Below, piece after piece: positions 16,680 to 26,021 of a stretch of 64,000 bases of DNA. Below the pieces are notes generated by a model. It made no database searches and was not told the DNA's origin. It saw only the letters and a list, made by a program, of their open reading frames with translations. The position numbers were made by a program, and so were the translations under genes. Source of the stretch: Nocardioides dokdonensis FR1436 (GTDB taxonomy: Bacteria > Actinomycetota > Actinomycetes > Propionibacteriales > Nocardioidaceae). The stretch is from the NCBI RefSeq assembly GCF_001653335.1, contig NZ_CP015079.1, forward strand, positions 992,001 to 1,056,000, written 5' to 3'. Every line of letters begins with the position of its first letter. Within the stretch, counting starts at the first letter, position 1.

Positions 16680-19175
16680 ATGCGCCGCACCCAGCCCGCC
16701 ACCCGTCGCCTGGCCTGGACCGCACTGGGCGCCGCCCTGGTGGTCGGCACGGCCGTGGTGCTGCCCGGCGTCGTCGCCGACCCCGGCACGTCCCGCACCG
16801 GCCCCCAGGCGCGCGGCGGCCTGCAGGCGGTCCACGAGGCCGCCAGCGGCCAGGGCACGCTGCCCTTCACCGACGCCGACGGGCACGAGGTCCGCCTCGA
16901 CGTCGACCCGTCGACCAAGAACGCCGTCTCCCGGGCCGGTGAGATCGGGGCCGAGACCCGCGACCCGACGACCGCGGCCGAGCGCACCGCCGCAGCGGCG
17001 TACGTCGCTGCCGAGCGGGCGCGACGCGACCCGAGGCTGAGGACCACCCCGGCCTACCCGAAGCGCACCCAGCACCCGCGCACCCGCTACGCCATGGCCC
17101 GCGGCTGCTACACGCTGGTGCCCGGCGGCGACCCGACGTACTTCCAGGCCACCGGCCTGGGCGAGTACCTCCTCCTGGGGCCCGACGAGACCCTGCTGGC
17201 GAGCGGCGGCGGCACCGCCACGACACCCAGCGACAGCACCGTGTGGACCGCCACTCTCAAGCGCGGTCGGATGTACTTCAGCAGCCAGGGCCTGCCGCTG
17301 CAGATCGACGGCGAGCGCGAGTTCCTGCTCACCCGGGCGAAGGGCTGCGCCACCTGGCCCGAGGCCGGGGTCGACGTCCAGGGCAAGCCGCACGCCGGCG
17401 TCACCCCCTTCCAGGAGGTCCGCGGCTACGTCGACGCGCACACCCACCACATGGCCTACGAGTTCCTCGGCGGCGAGGTCCACTGCGGCAAGCCCTGGGA
17501 CCGGTTCGGCGCCGAGGTCGCGCTGACCGACTGCGACGACCACACCCTCACCGGCGGGTACGGCGCGCTGCTCGAGACCGCCCTGTCCGGCGAGGTCGGT
17601 CACGACCCGGTCGGCTGGCCCACCTTCAAGGACTGGCCGGCGCCCGCGTCGCTGACCCACGAGGGCACCTACTACCGCTGGATGGAGCGCGCCTGGCGCG
17701 GCGGGCAGCGGTTGTTCACCAACCTGCTGGTCGAGAACAACCAGCTCTGCCAGCTCTACCCGCTCAAGCGCAACTCGTGCGACGACATGGACTCGGTCCG
17801 GCTGCAGGCCCAGCGCACCTACGAGTTCCAGGACTACGTCGACGCCCAGTTCGGCGGCCCCGGCAAGGGCTTCTACCGGATCGTGACCAGCCCCTTCGAG
17901 GCCCGCAAGGTCATCAACCAGGGCAAGATGGCGGTGATCCTCGGGATCGAGACCTCGGTGCCGTTCGGCTGCACGTTCAAGAAGCTGCCCGGGGGCGACC
18001 TCGCCCAGTGCGATGCGGAGAAGATCGACGCCCAGCTCGACGAGATGCACGACCTCGGCGTGCGCCAGATGGAGCTGGTCAACAAGTTCGACAACGCCCT
18101 GTCCGGCATCGCCGGTGACGCCGGGGAGACCGGCGTCGCGGTCAACGCCGCCAACTTCCTCGAGACCGGCACGTTCTGGGACATGCGCACCTGCACCCCC
18201 GGCGACACCGAGAACCACGACAGGAACCAGACCCTCGCCGCGCCGGAGATCTCCGCGGAGCAGCAGGACGCCCTCTTCGGCGCGATCGGCCAGCTGTTCA
18301 GCACCATCAACCTGCCGGCACTGCCGCTGTACCCGCGCACCAACCACTGCAACGCCCGCGGCCTGACCACCCTGGGCGAGCACACGATCAACGGGCTCGT
18401 GGACCGCAAGATGGTCTTCGACCCCGACCACATGAGCGTCAAGGCGCGCATCCAGGCGATCGACCAGATCGAGGAGCTCGGCTACCACGGGCTGCTGTCC
18501 AGCCACTCGTGGTCGACCCCCGACTCCTACCCCCGCATCTACGAGCTCGGCGGGTTCATCACGCCGTACGCCGGCGACTCGACGGGCTTCGTCAACAAGT
18601 GGCGCCAGCACCAGGGCTGGGCCGACCCGCGCTACTACTTCGGGTTCGGCTACGGCGCCGACATCAACGGCCTCGGCGCCCAGGGCGACCCCCGCGGTGC
18701 CGACGTCACCAACCCGGTGACCTACCCCTTCAAGGGCCTCAACGGGGTGACCGTGCGCCAGCAGCGCGCCGGCGAGCGGGTCTACGACATCAACATCGAC
18801 GGCGTCGCGCAGTACGGCCTCTACCCCGACTGGATGGAGGACCTGCGCCGGGTCGCCGACTCCCAGGAGGGCGACGGCCGCGCGGTGCTCGCCGACATGG
18901 CCCGCGGCGCCGAGGGCTACCTGCAGATGTGGGAGCGCGCCTACGGCATCGCCCCCGACTCCTGCCGCAACCCCGGCGAGCGGCTCCCGGTCGCGACCGT
19001 GCAGCGTCGGCTCGAGCGGGGCATGTCGACCACCGGGGTGATGAAGGTCGTGGGTCAGCCCTACACGCGTCTGGGCCGCTCGTTCGGTTTCTGCGCCCGC
19101 CAGGGCGCCAAGAAGGTCGAGATGACCGCGACCTTCAGCCGCGGCGGCAAGCTGCGCGGCGTACGCCGGGGCTGA
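16680..19175 (+). CDS. Large secreted metal-dependent hydrolase-like protein
   Basis: 831 residues with a GGAGG site before the ATG and an Arg-rich signal sequence (MRRTQPATRRLAWTALGAALVVGTAVVLPGVV). The middle has an amidohydrolase/membrane-dipeptidase-like layout: VDAHTHHM (metal-binding HxH), MAVILGIETSVPFG, MELVNKFDNALSGIAGD, VFDPDHMSVKARIQAI, GLLSSHSWS and GFGYGADINGLG (conserved Asp). The cysteine content fits an exported protein. It is far longer than M19 dipeptidases, with about 230 N-terminal residues that I do not recognise. Substrate unknown; the extracellular location is inferred from the signal. Confidence 0.75.
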   Translation: MRRTQPATRRLAWTALGAALVVGTAVVLPGVVADPGTSRTGPQARGGLQAVHEAASGQGTLPFTDADGHEVRLDVDPSTKNAVSRAGEIGAETRDPTTAAERTAAAAYVAAERARRDPRLRTTPAYPKRTQHPRTRYAMARGCYTLVPGGDPTYFQATGLGEYLLLGPDETLLASGGGTATTPSDSTVWTATLKRGRMYFSSQGLPLQIDGEREFLLTRAKGCATWPEAGVDVQGKPHAGVTPFQEVRGYVDAHTHHMAYEFLGGEVHCGKPWDRFGAEVALTDCDDHTLTGGYGALLETALSGEVGHDPVGWPTFKDWPAPASLTHEGTYYRWMERAWRGGQRLFTNLLVENNQLCQLYPLKRNSCDDMDSVRLQAQRTYEFQDYVDAQFGGPGKGFYRIVTSPFEARKVINQGKMAVILGIETSVPFGCTFKKLPGGDLAQCDAEKIDAQLDEMHDLGVRQMELVNKFDNALSGIAGDAGETGVAVNAANFLETGTFWDMRTCTPGDTENHDRNQTLAAPEISAEQQDALFGAIGQLFSTINLPALPLYPRTNHCNARGLTTLGEHTINGLVDRKMVFDPDHMSVKARIQAIDQIEELGYHGLLSSHSWSTPDSYPRIYELGGFITPYAGDSTGFVNKWRQHQGWADPRYYFGFGYGADINGLGAQGDPRGADVTNPVTYPFKGLNGVTVRQQRAGERVYDINIDGVAQYGLYPDWMEDLRRVADSQEGDGRAVLADMARGAEGYLQMWERAYGIAPDSCRNPGERLPVATVQRRLERGMSTTGVMKVVGQPYTRLGRSFGFCARQGAKKVEMTATFSRGGKLRGVRRG

Positions 19176-19185
19176 CCCCCCAAGT

Positions 19186-19197
19186 TACCGCCCGGTA
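19186..19197. promoter_or_regulatory. Palindromic operator TACCG-CC-CGGTA upstream of etfD
   Basis: A perfect 5+5-bp inverted repeat embedded in CAAGTTACCGCCCGGTACGA, 105 bp before the etfD start. Nearly the same sequence occurs twice upstream of fadE5 (29982 and 30004). The form suits a TetR-type lipid-responsive repressor, which is an inference because no regulator of that kind lies in the window. Confidence 0.55.
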
Positions 19198-19302
19198 CGA
19201 TCTCCCACACCCCGGGAGGCGCCTGACGGCACCGTCGCGGGGCCCTAGGCTCACGCACGCGTGCAGTAGCTGCGCGCACCAGATCCCGAGGAGCACGTGC
19301 CC

Positions 19303-22300
19303 ATGCAGACCTTCGCCATCGTGGTGTCCCTAGCGTTCACGGCCGTCGCCGTGGTGATGACGACCCGGGCAGTGCGCGCCATCCTGGCCACCGTCCGCGT
19401 CGGCACGCCGCTGAGCCGCACCGACGAGCCGGTACGCCGCACCGTCACGCTGCTGAAGGAGTCGCTGCTCCACACCCGGATGCTGCAGTGGCGCTGGATC
19501 GGGGTGATGCACTGGTTCATCTACGCGGCGTTCATCGTGCTCAGCGCCGCGGTGGCGACCGGGTTCGTGCAGCTCTTCGACCCGCACTTCCAGCTCTGGA
19601 TCATCGGGCACTTCTTCCTCTACGAGTGGATCAGCGAGGGCCTCGGCCTCCTCGGCACCATCGGCATCGTGTTCCTGGCCGTCCACCGCCAGCTGAACCA
19701 CCCCCGCTCGCAGGGCCGCAAGAGCCGCTTCTTCGGCTCCACCCAGTGGCAGGCCTACTTCGTCGAGGCGTTCGTGCTCATCGAGAGCGCGGCGATCCTG
19801 TTCATCCGTGGGGCGGAGTACAACCTCGGGCTCGCCGAGGGCCAGGACATCAGCCGCTTCAACTTCCCGATCTCCTCCTTCTTCGGCGACGCGCTCTTCG
19901 CGACCGGCGCCGACAACGTGGAGACCCTCGAGAACACGATCATCTTCATCGCCATGATCAAGGTCGTCCTCGCGATGACCTGGCTGATGGTGATCTCGTC
20001 CAACCTGACCATGGGCGTCGCCTGGCACCGCTTCACCGCCTGGTTCAACATCTGGTTCAAGCGCGAGTCGACCGGCCGCGACACCGACGGCGCGACCACG
20101 GCGCTGGGCGCGGTCAAGCCGCTGACCAACCAGGGCAAGCGCGTCAGCCTCGACGACATCGACGACCTGGACGAGGACGCCGCCCTCGGCGTGGGCGCGA
20201 TCGAGGACTTCTCCTGGAAGGGCATCCTCGACTTCACCACCTGCACCGAGTGCGGTCGCTGCCAGAGCCAGTGCCCCGCCTGGAACACCGAGAAGCCCCT
20301 CTCGCCCAAGCTGCTCATCACCGCGCTGCGCGACCACGCCTACGCGAAGGCGCCGTACCTGCAGGCCGCCGAGGGCGACCGCGCCGCGCTGCTCGAGGGC
20401 GACACCGCGCTGGCCACCGAGGTCGAGCGCCCGCTGGTCGGCGAGACCGGCGACGACTGGTTCTACATGCCCGACTCGGGCGTGGCCGTGATCGACCCCG
20501 AGGTGCTGTGGAACTGCACCAACTGCGGTGCCTGCGTCCAGCAGTGCCCCGTCGACATCGAGCACGTCGACCACATCATCGACATGCGCCGGCACCAGGT
20601 GCTGGTGGAGTCGAACTTCCCCGCCGAGCTCAACGGCCTCTTCAAGGGCCTCGAGAACAAGGGCAACCCCTGGAACATGTCGCCCTCGGCGCGCATGGAC
20701 TGGGCCAAGGGCCTCGACTTCGACGTGAAGGTTGTCGGTGAGGACATCGAGTCCCTCGACGAGGTCGAGTGGCTGTTCTGGGTCGGCTGCGCCGGCGCCT
20801 ACGAGGACCGCGCCAAGAAGACCACCCGCGCGGTGGCCGAGCTGCTGCACATGGCCGACGTCTCCTTCGGGGTCCTCGGCAACGGCGAGACCTGCACCGG
20901 CGACCCGGCGCGACGCGCCGGCAACGAGTTCGTCTTCCAGGGCCTGGCCATGCAGAACGTCGAGACGCTGACCGAGCACAAGGTCAAGAAGGTCGTCTCG
21001 ACCTGCGCCCACTGCTTCAACACGCTCAAGAACGAGTACAAGGAGTTCGGGATCGAGCTGGAGGTGACCCACCACACCCAGCTGCTGAACCGCCTGGTCC
21101 GCGAGGGCAAGCTGACCCCGGTCCAGGACGGCGCCGGCGCGCACAAGCGCTCGATCACCTACCACGACCCCTGCTTCATCGGTCGCCACAACGGCGTCTA
21201 CTCGCCGCCGCGCGAGCTGCTCCAGGTGCTGCCCGGCGCCGAGGTCGTGGAGATGGAGCGCAACTCCGAGCGCTCCTTCTGCTGCGGCGCCGGCGGCGCG
21301 CGGATGTGGATGGAGGAGAACACCGGCGAGCGGATCAACGTCAACCGGACCACCGAGGCCATCGGCACCGGTGCCGACCAGATCGCGGTCGGCTGCCCGT
21401 TCTGCCGGGTGATGCTCTCCGACGGCCTGACCATGAAGCAGTCCAAGGGCGAGGCGCGCGAGGAGGTCGAGGTCCTCGACGTCGCGCAGATGCTGCTCGC
21501 CTCGGTCAAGGGCGAGATGGCCACCAAGGCCGCCCCGGGCTCGTCCGCGGCCGCTGCTCCCGCGGCGAAGGCTGCGGCACCCGCCGCGAAGACCGCCGAC
21601 AAGGACTCTGGCAAGGAGTCCGGCAAGGACGAGGCCACGAAGGCCGAGCCGGAGGCCGGTGACGCCACCATCACCGAGGACACGGTCGTCGAGACCCAGG
21701 ACGCCGGGCCGGCCGCCAAGGCCAGCGGCGGCTCCAGCCTGTTCGACTCGCCGGACGCCGCGGCGGCCGACGACAAGCCGGCGGCAGCCACCTCGGGCGG
21801 TTCGCTCTTCGACACCCCGGACACCGCGGCCGCGGACAAGCCGGCCGCCGAGGAGGCGAAGGCCGCGAAGCCGGAGTCCTCCGGCGGGTCGCTCTTCGAC
21901 CTCGGTGGCGACGCGCCTGCGGCGCCGGCCAAGGCCGACCCGAAGGCCGAGACTGCGCCGAAGGCGGAGCCGGCCGAGGCGAAGACCGAGACCGCGCCGG
22001 CCGCGAAGGCGGAGACCACCGACCTGTCGGGTGGCGGATCGCTCTTCGACCTCGGTGGCGACGCGCCTGCGGCGCCGGCCAAGGCCGACCCGAAGGCCGA
22101 GGCAGCGCCGAAGGCGGAGCCGGCCGAGCCGAAGGCCGAGGCCGCGCCTGCCGCGAAGGCGGAGACCACCGACCTCTCGGGCGGCGGGTCGCTCTTCGAC
22201 ATCCCCGCCGCGGAGCCGGTGGCGAAGGCCCCGGCCGAGCCGAAGGCGGAGGCTGCGCCGAAGGCCGAGGCACCCGCCGAGCCGAAGGTCGAGGCCAAGA

Positions 22301-23016
22301 CCGAGGCCGCGCCGGCAGCGAAGTCCCAGTCCACGGACCTCTCGGGTGGCGGGTCGCTCTTCGACATCGCCGCCCCCGAGCCGTCGGCGCCGTCCACCAG
22401 CAGCACCCCGGCTGCCGAGCCGGAGCCTGCGGTGGAGACGGAGCCGGAGCCGGAGCCCGAGGCGAAGGCCACCCCGGAGCCCGCCCCCGAGCCGACCCCG
22501 GAGCCGGCGGCCACCACGGCCACTCCGGCCGCGGCGTCGTCGGGATCGGCCGTCACGCCGAAGACCGACGTGGACGTCAACGGGCTGGGGTCGCTGTTCG
22601 ACATCGAGGCCCCGGAGGCCACGACGGTCGAGCGGCCCGCGGCAGCACCGGCCCCGGAGCCCGAGGCGGCAGCACCGGCCCCGGAGCCCGAGGCGGCGGC
22701 ACCGGTCGAGGAGCCCGAGAAGGCCACCGCGCCCACGTCCGCGTCCACGTCCGACGACGTCTCCCCCGGCGCAGCGCTGAGCGCCGCGGCGACCCAGGCG
22801 GCCGGAACGGCGGAGGAGACCCCCGAGCCCCCCGAGGCCGAGGTCGTGGCCGAGGAGCCTGCCGTCGAGGAGCCTGCGACGGAGGCACCGGCGGCCGAGG
22901 AGCCCGCTGCTGAGGAGCCGGCCGAGCCTGCTCCGAAGCCGGCCTCGAGCGGCGCCGCGCACACGCCCAAGACGGACGCCGACATCGAGGGGACCTCGTC
23001 GCTGTTCGACCTCTGA
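19303..23016 (+). CDS. etfD: EtfD-like membrane Fe-S oxidoreductase (ETF:menaquinone oxidoreductase) with long repetitive tail
   Basis: 1237-residue protein. The N-terminal third is a multi-helix membrane domain (HWFIYAAFIVLSAAVATGF, FFLYEWISEGLGLLGTIGIVFLAVH and others). Two ferredoxin-type clusters follow: CTECGRCQSQCPAW near residue 314 and CTNCGACVQQCPVD near 405. Two CCG domains of the heterodisulfide-reductase type come next, with GCAGAYEDRA, HDPCFIGRHN and CCGAGGARM. The layout matches mycobacterial EtfD (Rv0338c), which takes electrons from ETF during fatty acid oxidation. From about residue 745 the protein is Ala/Pro/Glu/Lys-rich with eight copies of a SLFD motif. The ATG at 19303 is favoured by GAGGAG nine bases upstream; an in-frame GTG at 19297 is too close. 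Confidence 0.86.
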   Translation: MQTFAIVVSLAFTAVAVVMTTRAVRAILATVRVGTPLSRTDEPVRRTVTLLKESLLHTRMLQWRWIGVMHWFIYAAFIVLSAAVATGFVQLFDPHFQLWIIGHFFLYEWISEGLGLLGTIGIVFLAVHRQLNHPRSQGRKSRFFGSTQWQAYFVEAFVLIESAAILFIRGAEYNLGLAEGQDISRFNFPISSFFGDALFATGADNVETLENTIIFIAMIKVVLAMTWLMVISSNLTMGVAWHRFTAWFNIWFKRESTGRDTDGATTALGAVKPLTNQGKRVSLDDIDDLDEDAALGVGAIEDFSWKGILDFTTCTECGRCQSQCPAWNTEKPLSPKLLITALRDHAYAKAPYLQAAEGDRAALLEGDTALATEVERPLVGETGDDWFYMPDSGVAVIDPEVLWNCTNCGACVQQCPVDIEHVDHIIDMRRHQVLVESNFPAELNGLFKGLENKGNPWNMSPSARMDWAKGLDFDVKVVGEDIESLDEVEWLFWVGCAGAYEDRAKKTTRAVAELLHMADVSFGVLGNGETCTGDPARRAGNEFVFQGLAMQNVETLTEHKVKKVVSTCAHCFNTLKNEYKEFGIELEVTHHTQLLNRLVREGKLTPVQDGAGAHKRSITYHDPCFIGRHNGVYSPPRELLQVLPGAEVVEMERNSERSFCCGAGGARMWMEENTGERINVNRTTEAIGTGADQIAVGCPFCRVMLSDGLTMKQSKGEAREEVEVLDVAQMLLASVKGEMATKAAPGSSAAAAPAAKAAAPAAKTADKDSGKESGKDEATKAEPEAGDATITEDTVVETQDAGPAAKASGGSSLFDSPDAAAADDKPAAATSGGSLFDTPDTAAADKPAAEEAKAAKPESSGGSLFDLGGDAPAAPAKADPKAETAPKAEPAEAKTETAPAAKAETTDLSGGGSLFDLGGDAPAAPAKADPKAEAAPKAEPAEPKAEAAPAAKAETTDLSGGGSLFDIPAAEPVAKAPAEPKAEAAPKAEAPAEPKVEAKTEAAPAAKSQSTDLSGGGSLFDIAAPEPSAPSTSSTPAAEPEPAVETEPEPEPEAKATPEPAPEPTPEPAATTATPAAASSGSAVTPKTDVDVNGLGSLFDIEAPEATTVERPAAAPAPEPEAAAPAPEPEAAAPVEEPEKATAPTSASTSDDVSPGAALSAAATQAAGTAEETPEPPEAEVVAEEPAVEEPATEAPAAEEPAAEEPAEPAPKPASSGAAHTPKTDADIEGTSSLFDL

Positions 23017-23030
23017 GCGCGCGCTGAACG

Positions 23031-23079
23031 AAAGTGTGGAGGCCCCGATCAACCTGGTTGATCGGGGCCTCCACACTTT
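23031..23079. terminator. Bidirectional terminator with a 24-bp perfect stem
   Basis: Arms at 23031-23054 and 23056-23079 are exact reverse complements (outer AAAGTGTGGAGG, inner GATCAACC) around a single base, flanked by A and T runs on both sides. It lies between convergent etfD and the AbiEi/DUF559-like gene, and the last codons of the latter are inside it. Confidence 0.92.
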
Positions 23080-24008
23080 TCGCAGGGAGAGACCATGCCG
23101 GTCCAGCCCCGGCGCTGCAGGACGGCACCGACCCGGGCCGCGGTGCGGCAGGGCCGGTCGACGACCTGGCCCCAGCCCAGCCGCAGCGTCTCGTGCGCGT
23201 CCACCGCCTGGTCGAGATCCCGGTCCAGGTCCCGGTCGCGCTGCCGCACGGAGGAGTGGAAGAGCCGACTGTCGAGCTCCACCAGCAGGCCCAGCTCCTC
23301 GTAGGCGACGTCCTGCCACATGGTCCGTCCTGCGGAGCGGGCCAGCACCTGACGAGACCCCACCGGCAGACCGTGCGCGCGCTCCACCTGCTCGAGGTAG
23401 GCGTGCTCCAGCACCGAGCAGGTGCCGTCGGCCACGTCCTGGAGCACCCGCCGCGTCCAGTCCCGGCGCCGCGCCCAGGGCCGAGCATCGAGGCTGGCCA
23501 GGAGTCGCTGCGCCGTCGTGCGCCGCGACCCGCACGCGTCAGCGAGTGCCGCCACGGCAGCGAGGTCGTCCGGGGCGGCCAGGGCCAGGTCGAGGGCGGC
23601 CTCCTCGTAGCGCAGCCGTGGCGGGCCGAGGTTCCACCGCACCTGGTCGGCGTACCCGGCCCGGCGGTGCACCACCACGCCGGGCGGGGGCTCGAGCCGC
23701 CGGTCGCGGTCGACGACCACGTGGATCACGTCGGTCTCCCGGTCCGCCCGCCCCGGACCGTCTGCGGCCCGCAGGGCCGACTCCCCGCACAGCGCGGCCG
23801 GCCACGCCCACAGCACCGCCGCCCAGGCCCGCTGCTGCCAGGTGAGCGGACCGGTGTGCTCGACGTAGATCCCGCGATGCACCTCGACCAGCTCGCGACG
23901 ACGCCGCATCCGCGCCAGGTCGGTGGCGTCGGTGGTCTCAAGGGCCAGCAGCTGGCGGCGCGCCACCACCCCGGCCTGGTCACGCAGCAGTCGACTCGTC
24001 TCGTCCAT
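23049..24008 (-). CDS. AbiEi-like N-terminal / DUF559-type nuclease-like protein
   Basis: 319 residues. The N-terminus (LLRDQAGVVARRQLLALETTDATDLARMRRRRELVEVHRGIYV) resembles the winged-helix AbiEi antitoxin domain. The C-terminal part (YEELGLLVELDSRLFHSSVRQRDRDLDRDLDQAVDAHETLRLGWGQV) has the E-x-D, H and R-D-x-x-L pattern of DUF559/Vsr-like nuclease folds. Such single-gene fusions are frequent in Nocardioides-type genomes and their function is not established. The final codons and the stop lie within the perfect terminator stem. The ATG at 24008 is chosen over an upstream start at 24044. Confidence 0.72.
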   Translation of the reverse strand: MDETSRLLRDQAGVVARRQLLALETTDATDLARMRRRRELVEVHRGIYVEHTGPLTWQQRAWAAVLWAWPAALCGESALRAADGPGRADRETDVIHVVVDRDRRLEPPPGVVVHRRAGYADQVRWNLGPPRLRYEEAALDLALAAPDDLAAVAALADACGSRRTTAQRLLASLDARPWARRRDWTRRVLQDVADGTCSVLEHAYLEQVERAHGLPVGSRQVLARSAGRTMWQDVAYEELGLLVELDSRLFHSSVRQRDRDLDRDLDQAVDAHETLRLGWGQVVDRPCRTAARVGAVLQRRGWTGMVSPCEKCGGPDQPG

Positions 24009-24098
24009 GCCCGGGACCCTGCCCCGGTACGCCGCTCCCGTCACCGCGCTCGGGCGACCCTGTGGACGACGGTGCCGCAGGGTCCGGACGGGGGTGGG

Positions 24099-24437
24099 CT
24101 AGGCGCAGCCCACGCAGGTCCGCGCCGAGGGACGCACCTCGAGGCGCGCGGGCGGGATGGGGCGCCCGCACCGCTCGCAGACGCCGTACGTGCCGCGGCC
24201 CTCGCGCTCGAGCGCGGCGTCGAGGTCGGCGAGCCGTCGCTCGCCCTCGCGCAGGAGCGTCGCGACCTGGGAGCGCTCGAAGGCGATCGTGGCGCCCTCG
24301 GGGTCGTGCTCGTCGTCGGCGTTGTCGCGCTCCGACGCGGCCCGGAACGCATCGAGGTCGGCGCGCAACCGATCGGTCCGGGCCAGCACCTCGTCGCGCT
24401 CGGCCTCCAGCCGGGCGCGGGTGGGGGTGGTGGGCAC
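24099..24437 (-). CDS. DksA/TraR-family zinc-finger protein
   Basis: 112 residues: a helical N-terminus rich in Arg and Glu (RLEAERDEVLARTDRLRADLDAFRAA) and a C-terminal C4 finger (C87-x2-C90, C108-x2-C111; YGVCERCGRPIPPARLEVRPSARTCVGC). Actinobacterial members bind RNA polymerase or act as general regulators, but the role is not fixed here. Lies 17 bp downstream of dcd on the same strand and may be read through from it. Confidence 0.86.
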   Translation of the reverse strand: MPTTPTRARLEAERDEVLARTDRLRADLDAFRAASERDNADDEHDPEGATIAFERSQVATLLREGERRLADLDAALEREGRGTYGVCERCGRPIPPARLEVRPSARTCVGCA

Positions 24438-24454
24438 GGCGAGCCGGTCGGGGG

Positions 24455-25030
24455 TCAGATCTGGGTGCGGTGGAAGCTCTGGAACGAGCGGGACGGTGTG
24501 GGCCCGCGCTGACCCTGGTAGCGGCTGCCGTACTTCGCCGAGCCGTAGGGGTGCTCGGAGGGCGAGGACAGCCGGAAGAAGCAGAACTGGCCGATCTTCA
24601 TGCCGGGGTAGAGCTTGATCGGCAGCGTGGCCACGTTGGCCAGCTCCAGGGTCACGTGCCCGCTGAAGCCGGGGTCGACGAAGCCGGCGGTCGCGTGGGT
24701 GAGCAGCCCGAGCCGGCCCAGCGACGACTTGCCCTCGACCCGAGCCGCGATGTCGTCGGGCAGCGAGACGACCTCGTACGTCGAGCCCAGCACGAACTCA
24801 CCCGGGTGCAGGATGAACGCGTCGTCACCCTCCGGCTCGATCATCCGGGTCAGGTCGGACTGGTCGGCCGCAGGATCGATGTGCGGGTACTTGTGGTTCT
24901 CGAAGACCCGGAAGAACCGGTCGAGGCGCACGTCCACCGACGACGGTTGCAGCATCGCGGGGTCGAAGGGGTCCAGGGCGACCCGTCCGGCGTCGATCTC
25001 GGCCATGATGTCGCGGTCGCTGAGCAGCAC
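24455..25030 (-). CDS. dcd: dCTP deaminase (dUMP-forming)
   Basis: 191-residue trimeric nucleotide hydrolase of the dUTPase fold. It has the substrate motifs [69 protein letters not shown] and the C-terminal [26 protein letters not shown]. The [11 protein letters not shown] segment and tail resemble the bifunctional mycobacterial enzyme that converts dCTP directly to dUMP. The GTG at 25030 gives the usual LLSDRDI start; a TTG at 25039 is possible. Confidence 0.94.
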   Translation of the reverse strand: MLLSDRDIMAEIDAGRVALDPFDPAMLQPSSVDVRLDRFFRVFENHKYPHIDPAADQSDLTRMIEPEGDDAFILHPGEFVLGSTYEVVSLPDDIAARVEGKSSLGRLGLLTHATAGFVDPGFSGHVTLELANVATLPIKLYPGMKIGQFCFFRLSSPSEHPYGSAKYGSRYQGQRGPTPSRSFQSFHRTQI

Positions 25031-25100
25031 GAGGCCCAACCTACCGTCGACGCCGCCTCCTCACCCCTGTGTCCGCGCCGGGGACAGCGACAATGGGTCC

Positions 25101-25874
25101 ATGAGCCTGGATCGCTACGTCGCCCTGGGCGACTCCTTCACCGAGGGCCTCGGCGACGTCGACCCCTCACGCCCCCACGGCCTGCGCGGCTGGGCCGACC
25201 GCGTCGCGGAGGTCCTCGCCACCGGCAACCCGGACTTCGCCTACGCAAACCTCGCGATCCGGGGCCGCAAGCTGGACGGGATCCTCGCCGAGCAGATCGA
25301 GCCGGCACTGGCCCTCGAACCCGATCTCGTCACTATCTACGCCGGCGCCAACGACATCATGCGCCCGCGGGTCGACCTCGACCTCCTGCTCACCCGCTAC
25401 GGCGACGCGATCGCGCGGCTGACCGACTCCGGCGCCCAGGTCCTGGTGTGGACCTCGGCCGACCCCGGCCACTCGGCGACCTACCGCCTGGTGCACGACC
25501 GCTTCCGGCGCTACAGCGACGGGGTGCGCGCCCTCGCGGCCCGCCACGGCGCCCGGGTCGTCGACTACTGGCACCTCAAGGAGTACGCCGACTGGCGGCT
25601 GTGGGACTCCGACCGCATGCACATGGGCCCGGCGGGCCACCAGCGGATGGCGATCGAGGTGCTCGACACCCTCGGCGTGCCGCACGACCTCGCGGCGCTG
25701 CCGCTGCCCGACCACGGCCCGGTGCCGTGGCACGAGCGGCTGCGCACCGACGCCACCTGGGCCCGCACCTTCCTGGTCCCCTGGGTGCACCGTCGTCTGA
25801 CCGGTCGCTCCTCGGGTGACGGGATGGCGCCGCGCTACCCCGAGTACACCCGGATCGCACCGGCCCACGCCTGA
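25101..25874 (+). CDS. SGNH/GDSL hydrolase
   Basis: 257-residue lipase/esterase-fold protein with the catalytic blocks in order: ALGDSFTEG (nucleophile Ser), IRGRK (block II Gly), YAGANDIMRP (block III Asn) and DRMHMGPAGHQ (block V Asp and His). No signal peptide, so probably intracellular. It is divergent from dcd across about 70 bp and ends about 40 bp before the tRNA gene. Acyl substrate unknown. Confidence 0.9.
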   Translation: MSLDRYVALGDSFTEGLGDVDPSRPHGLRGWADRVAEVLATGNPDFAYANLAIRGRKLDGILAEQIEPALALEPDLVTIYAGANDIMRPRVDLDLLLTRYGDAIARLTDSGAQVLVWTSADPGHSATYRLVHDRFRRYSDGVRALAARHGARVVDYWHLKEYADWRLWDSDRMHMGPAGHQRMAIEVLDTLGVPHDLAALPLPDHGPVPWHERLRTDATWARTFLVPWVHRRLTGRSSGDGMAPRYPEYTRIAPAHA

Positions 25875-25911
25875 TCGTCTAGCATGGCGGCGCACCATCT
25901 CGGTGGTGCGT

Positions 25912-25984
25912 GCGGACGTAGCTCAGTTGGTAGAGCGCGACCTTCCCAAGGTCGATGTCGCGAGTTCGAGTCTCGTCGTCCGCT
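25912..25984 (+). tRNA. tRNA-Gly (anticodon CCC)
   Basis: A full cloverleaf is visible: acceptor arms GCGGACG/CGTCCGC, D-arm GCTCAGTTGGTAGAGC, anticodon stem-loop GACC-TTCCCAA-GGTC, and T-arm GCGAGTTCGAGTCTCG containing GTTCGAG. The discriminator base is T, normal for tRNA-Gly. The anticodon CCC reads GGG. CCA is not encoded. Confidence 0.95.
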
Positions 25985-26021
25985 CCGTTTCCCCCCGTGT
26001 CACGGTCGAGAGGCACCCTGC

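Noticed and set aside
21535..23016. SLFD motifs as sliding-clamp-binding peptides
   Set aside because: They share SLF with the QLSLF-type clamp motif but lack the leading Gln, and a membrane Fe-S oxidoreductase has no evident link to the replisome.
19330..23535. 1401-codon open frame on the minus strand opposite etfD
   Set aside because: It is Arg/Gly/Leu-rich, lacks any motif, and is the expected antisense shadow of a high-GC gene with biased codons.
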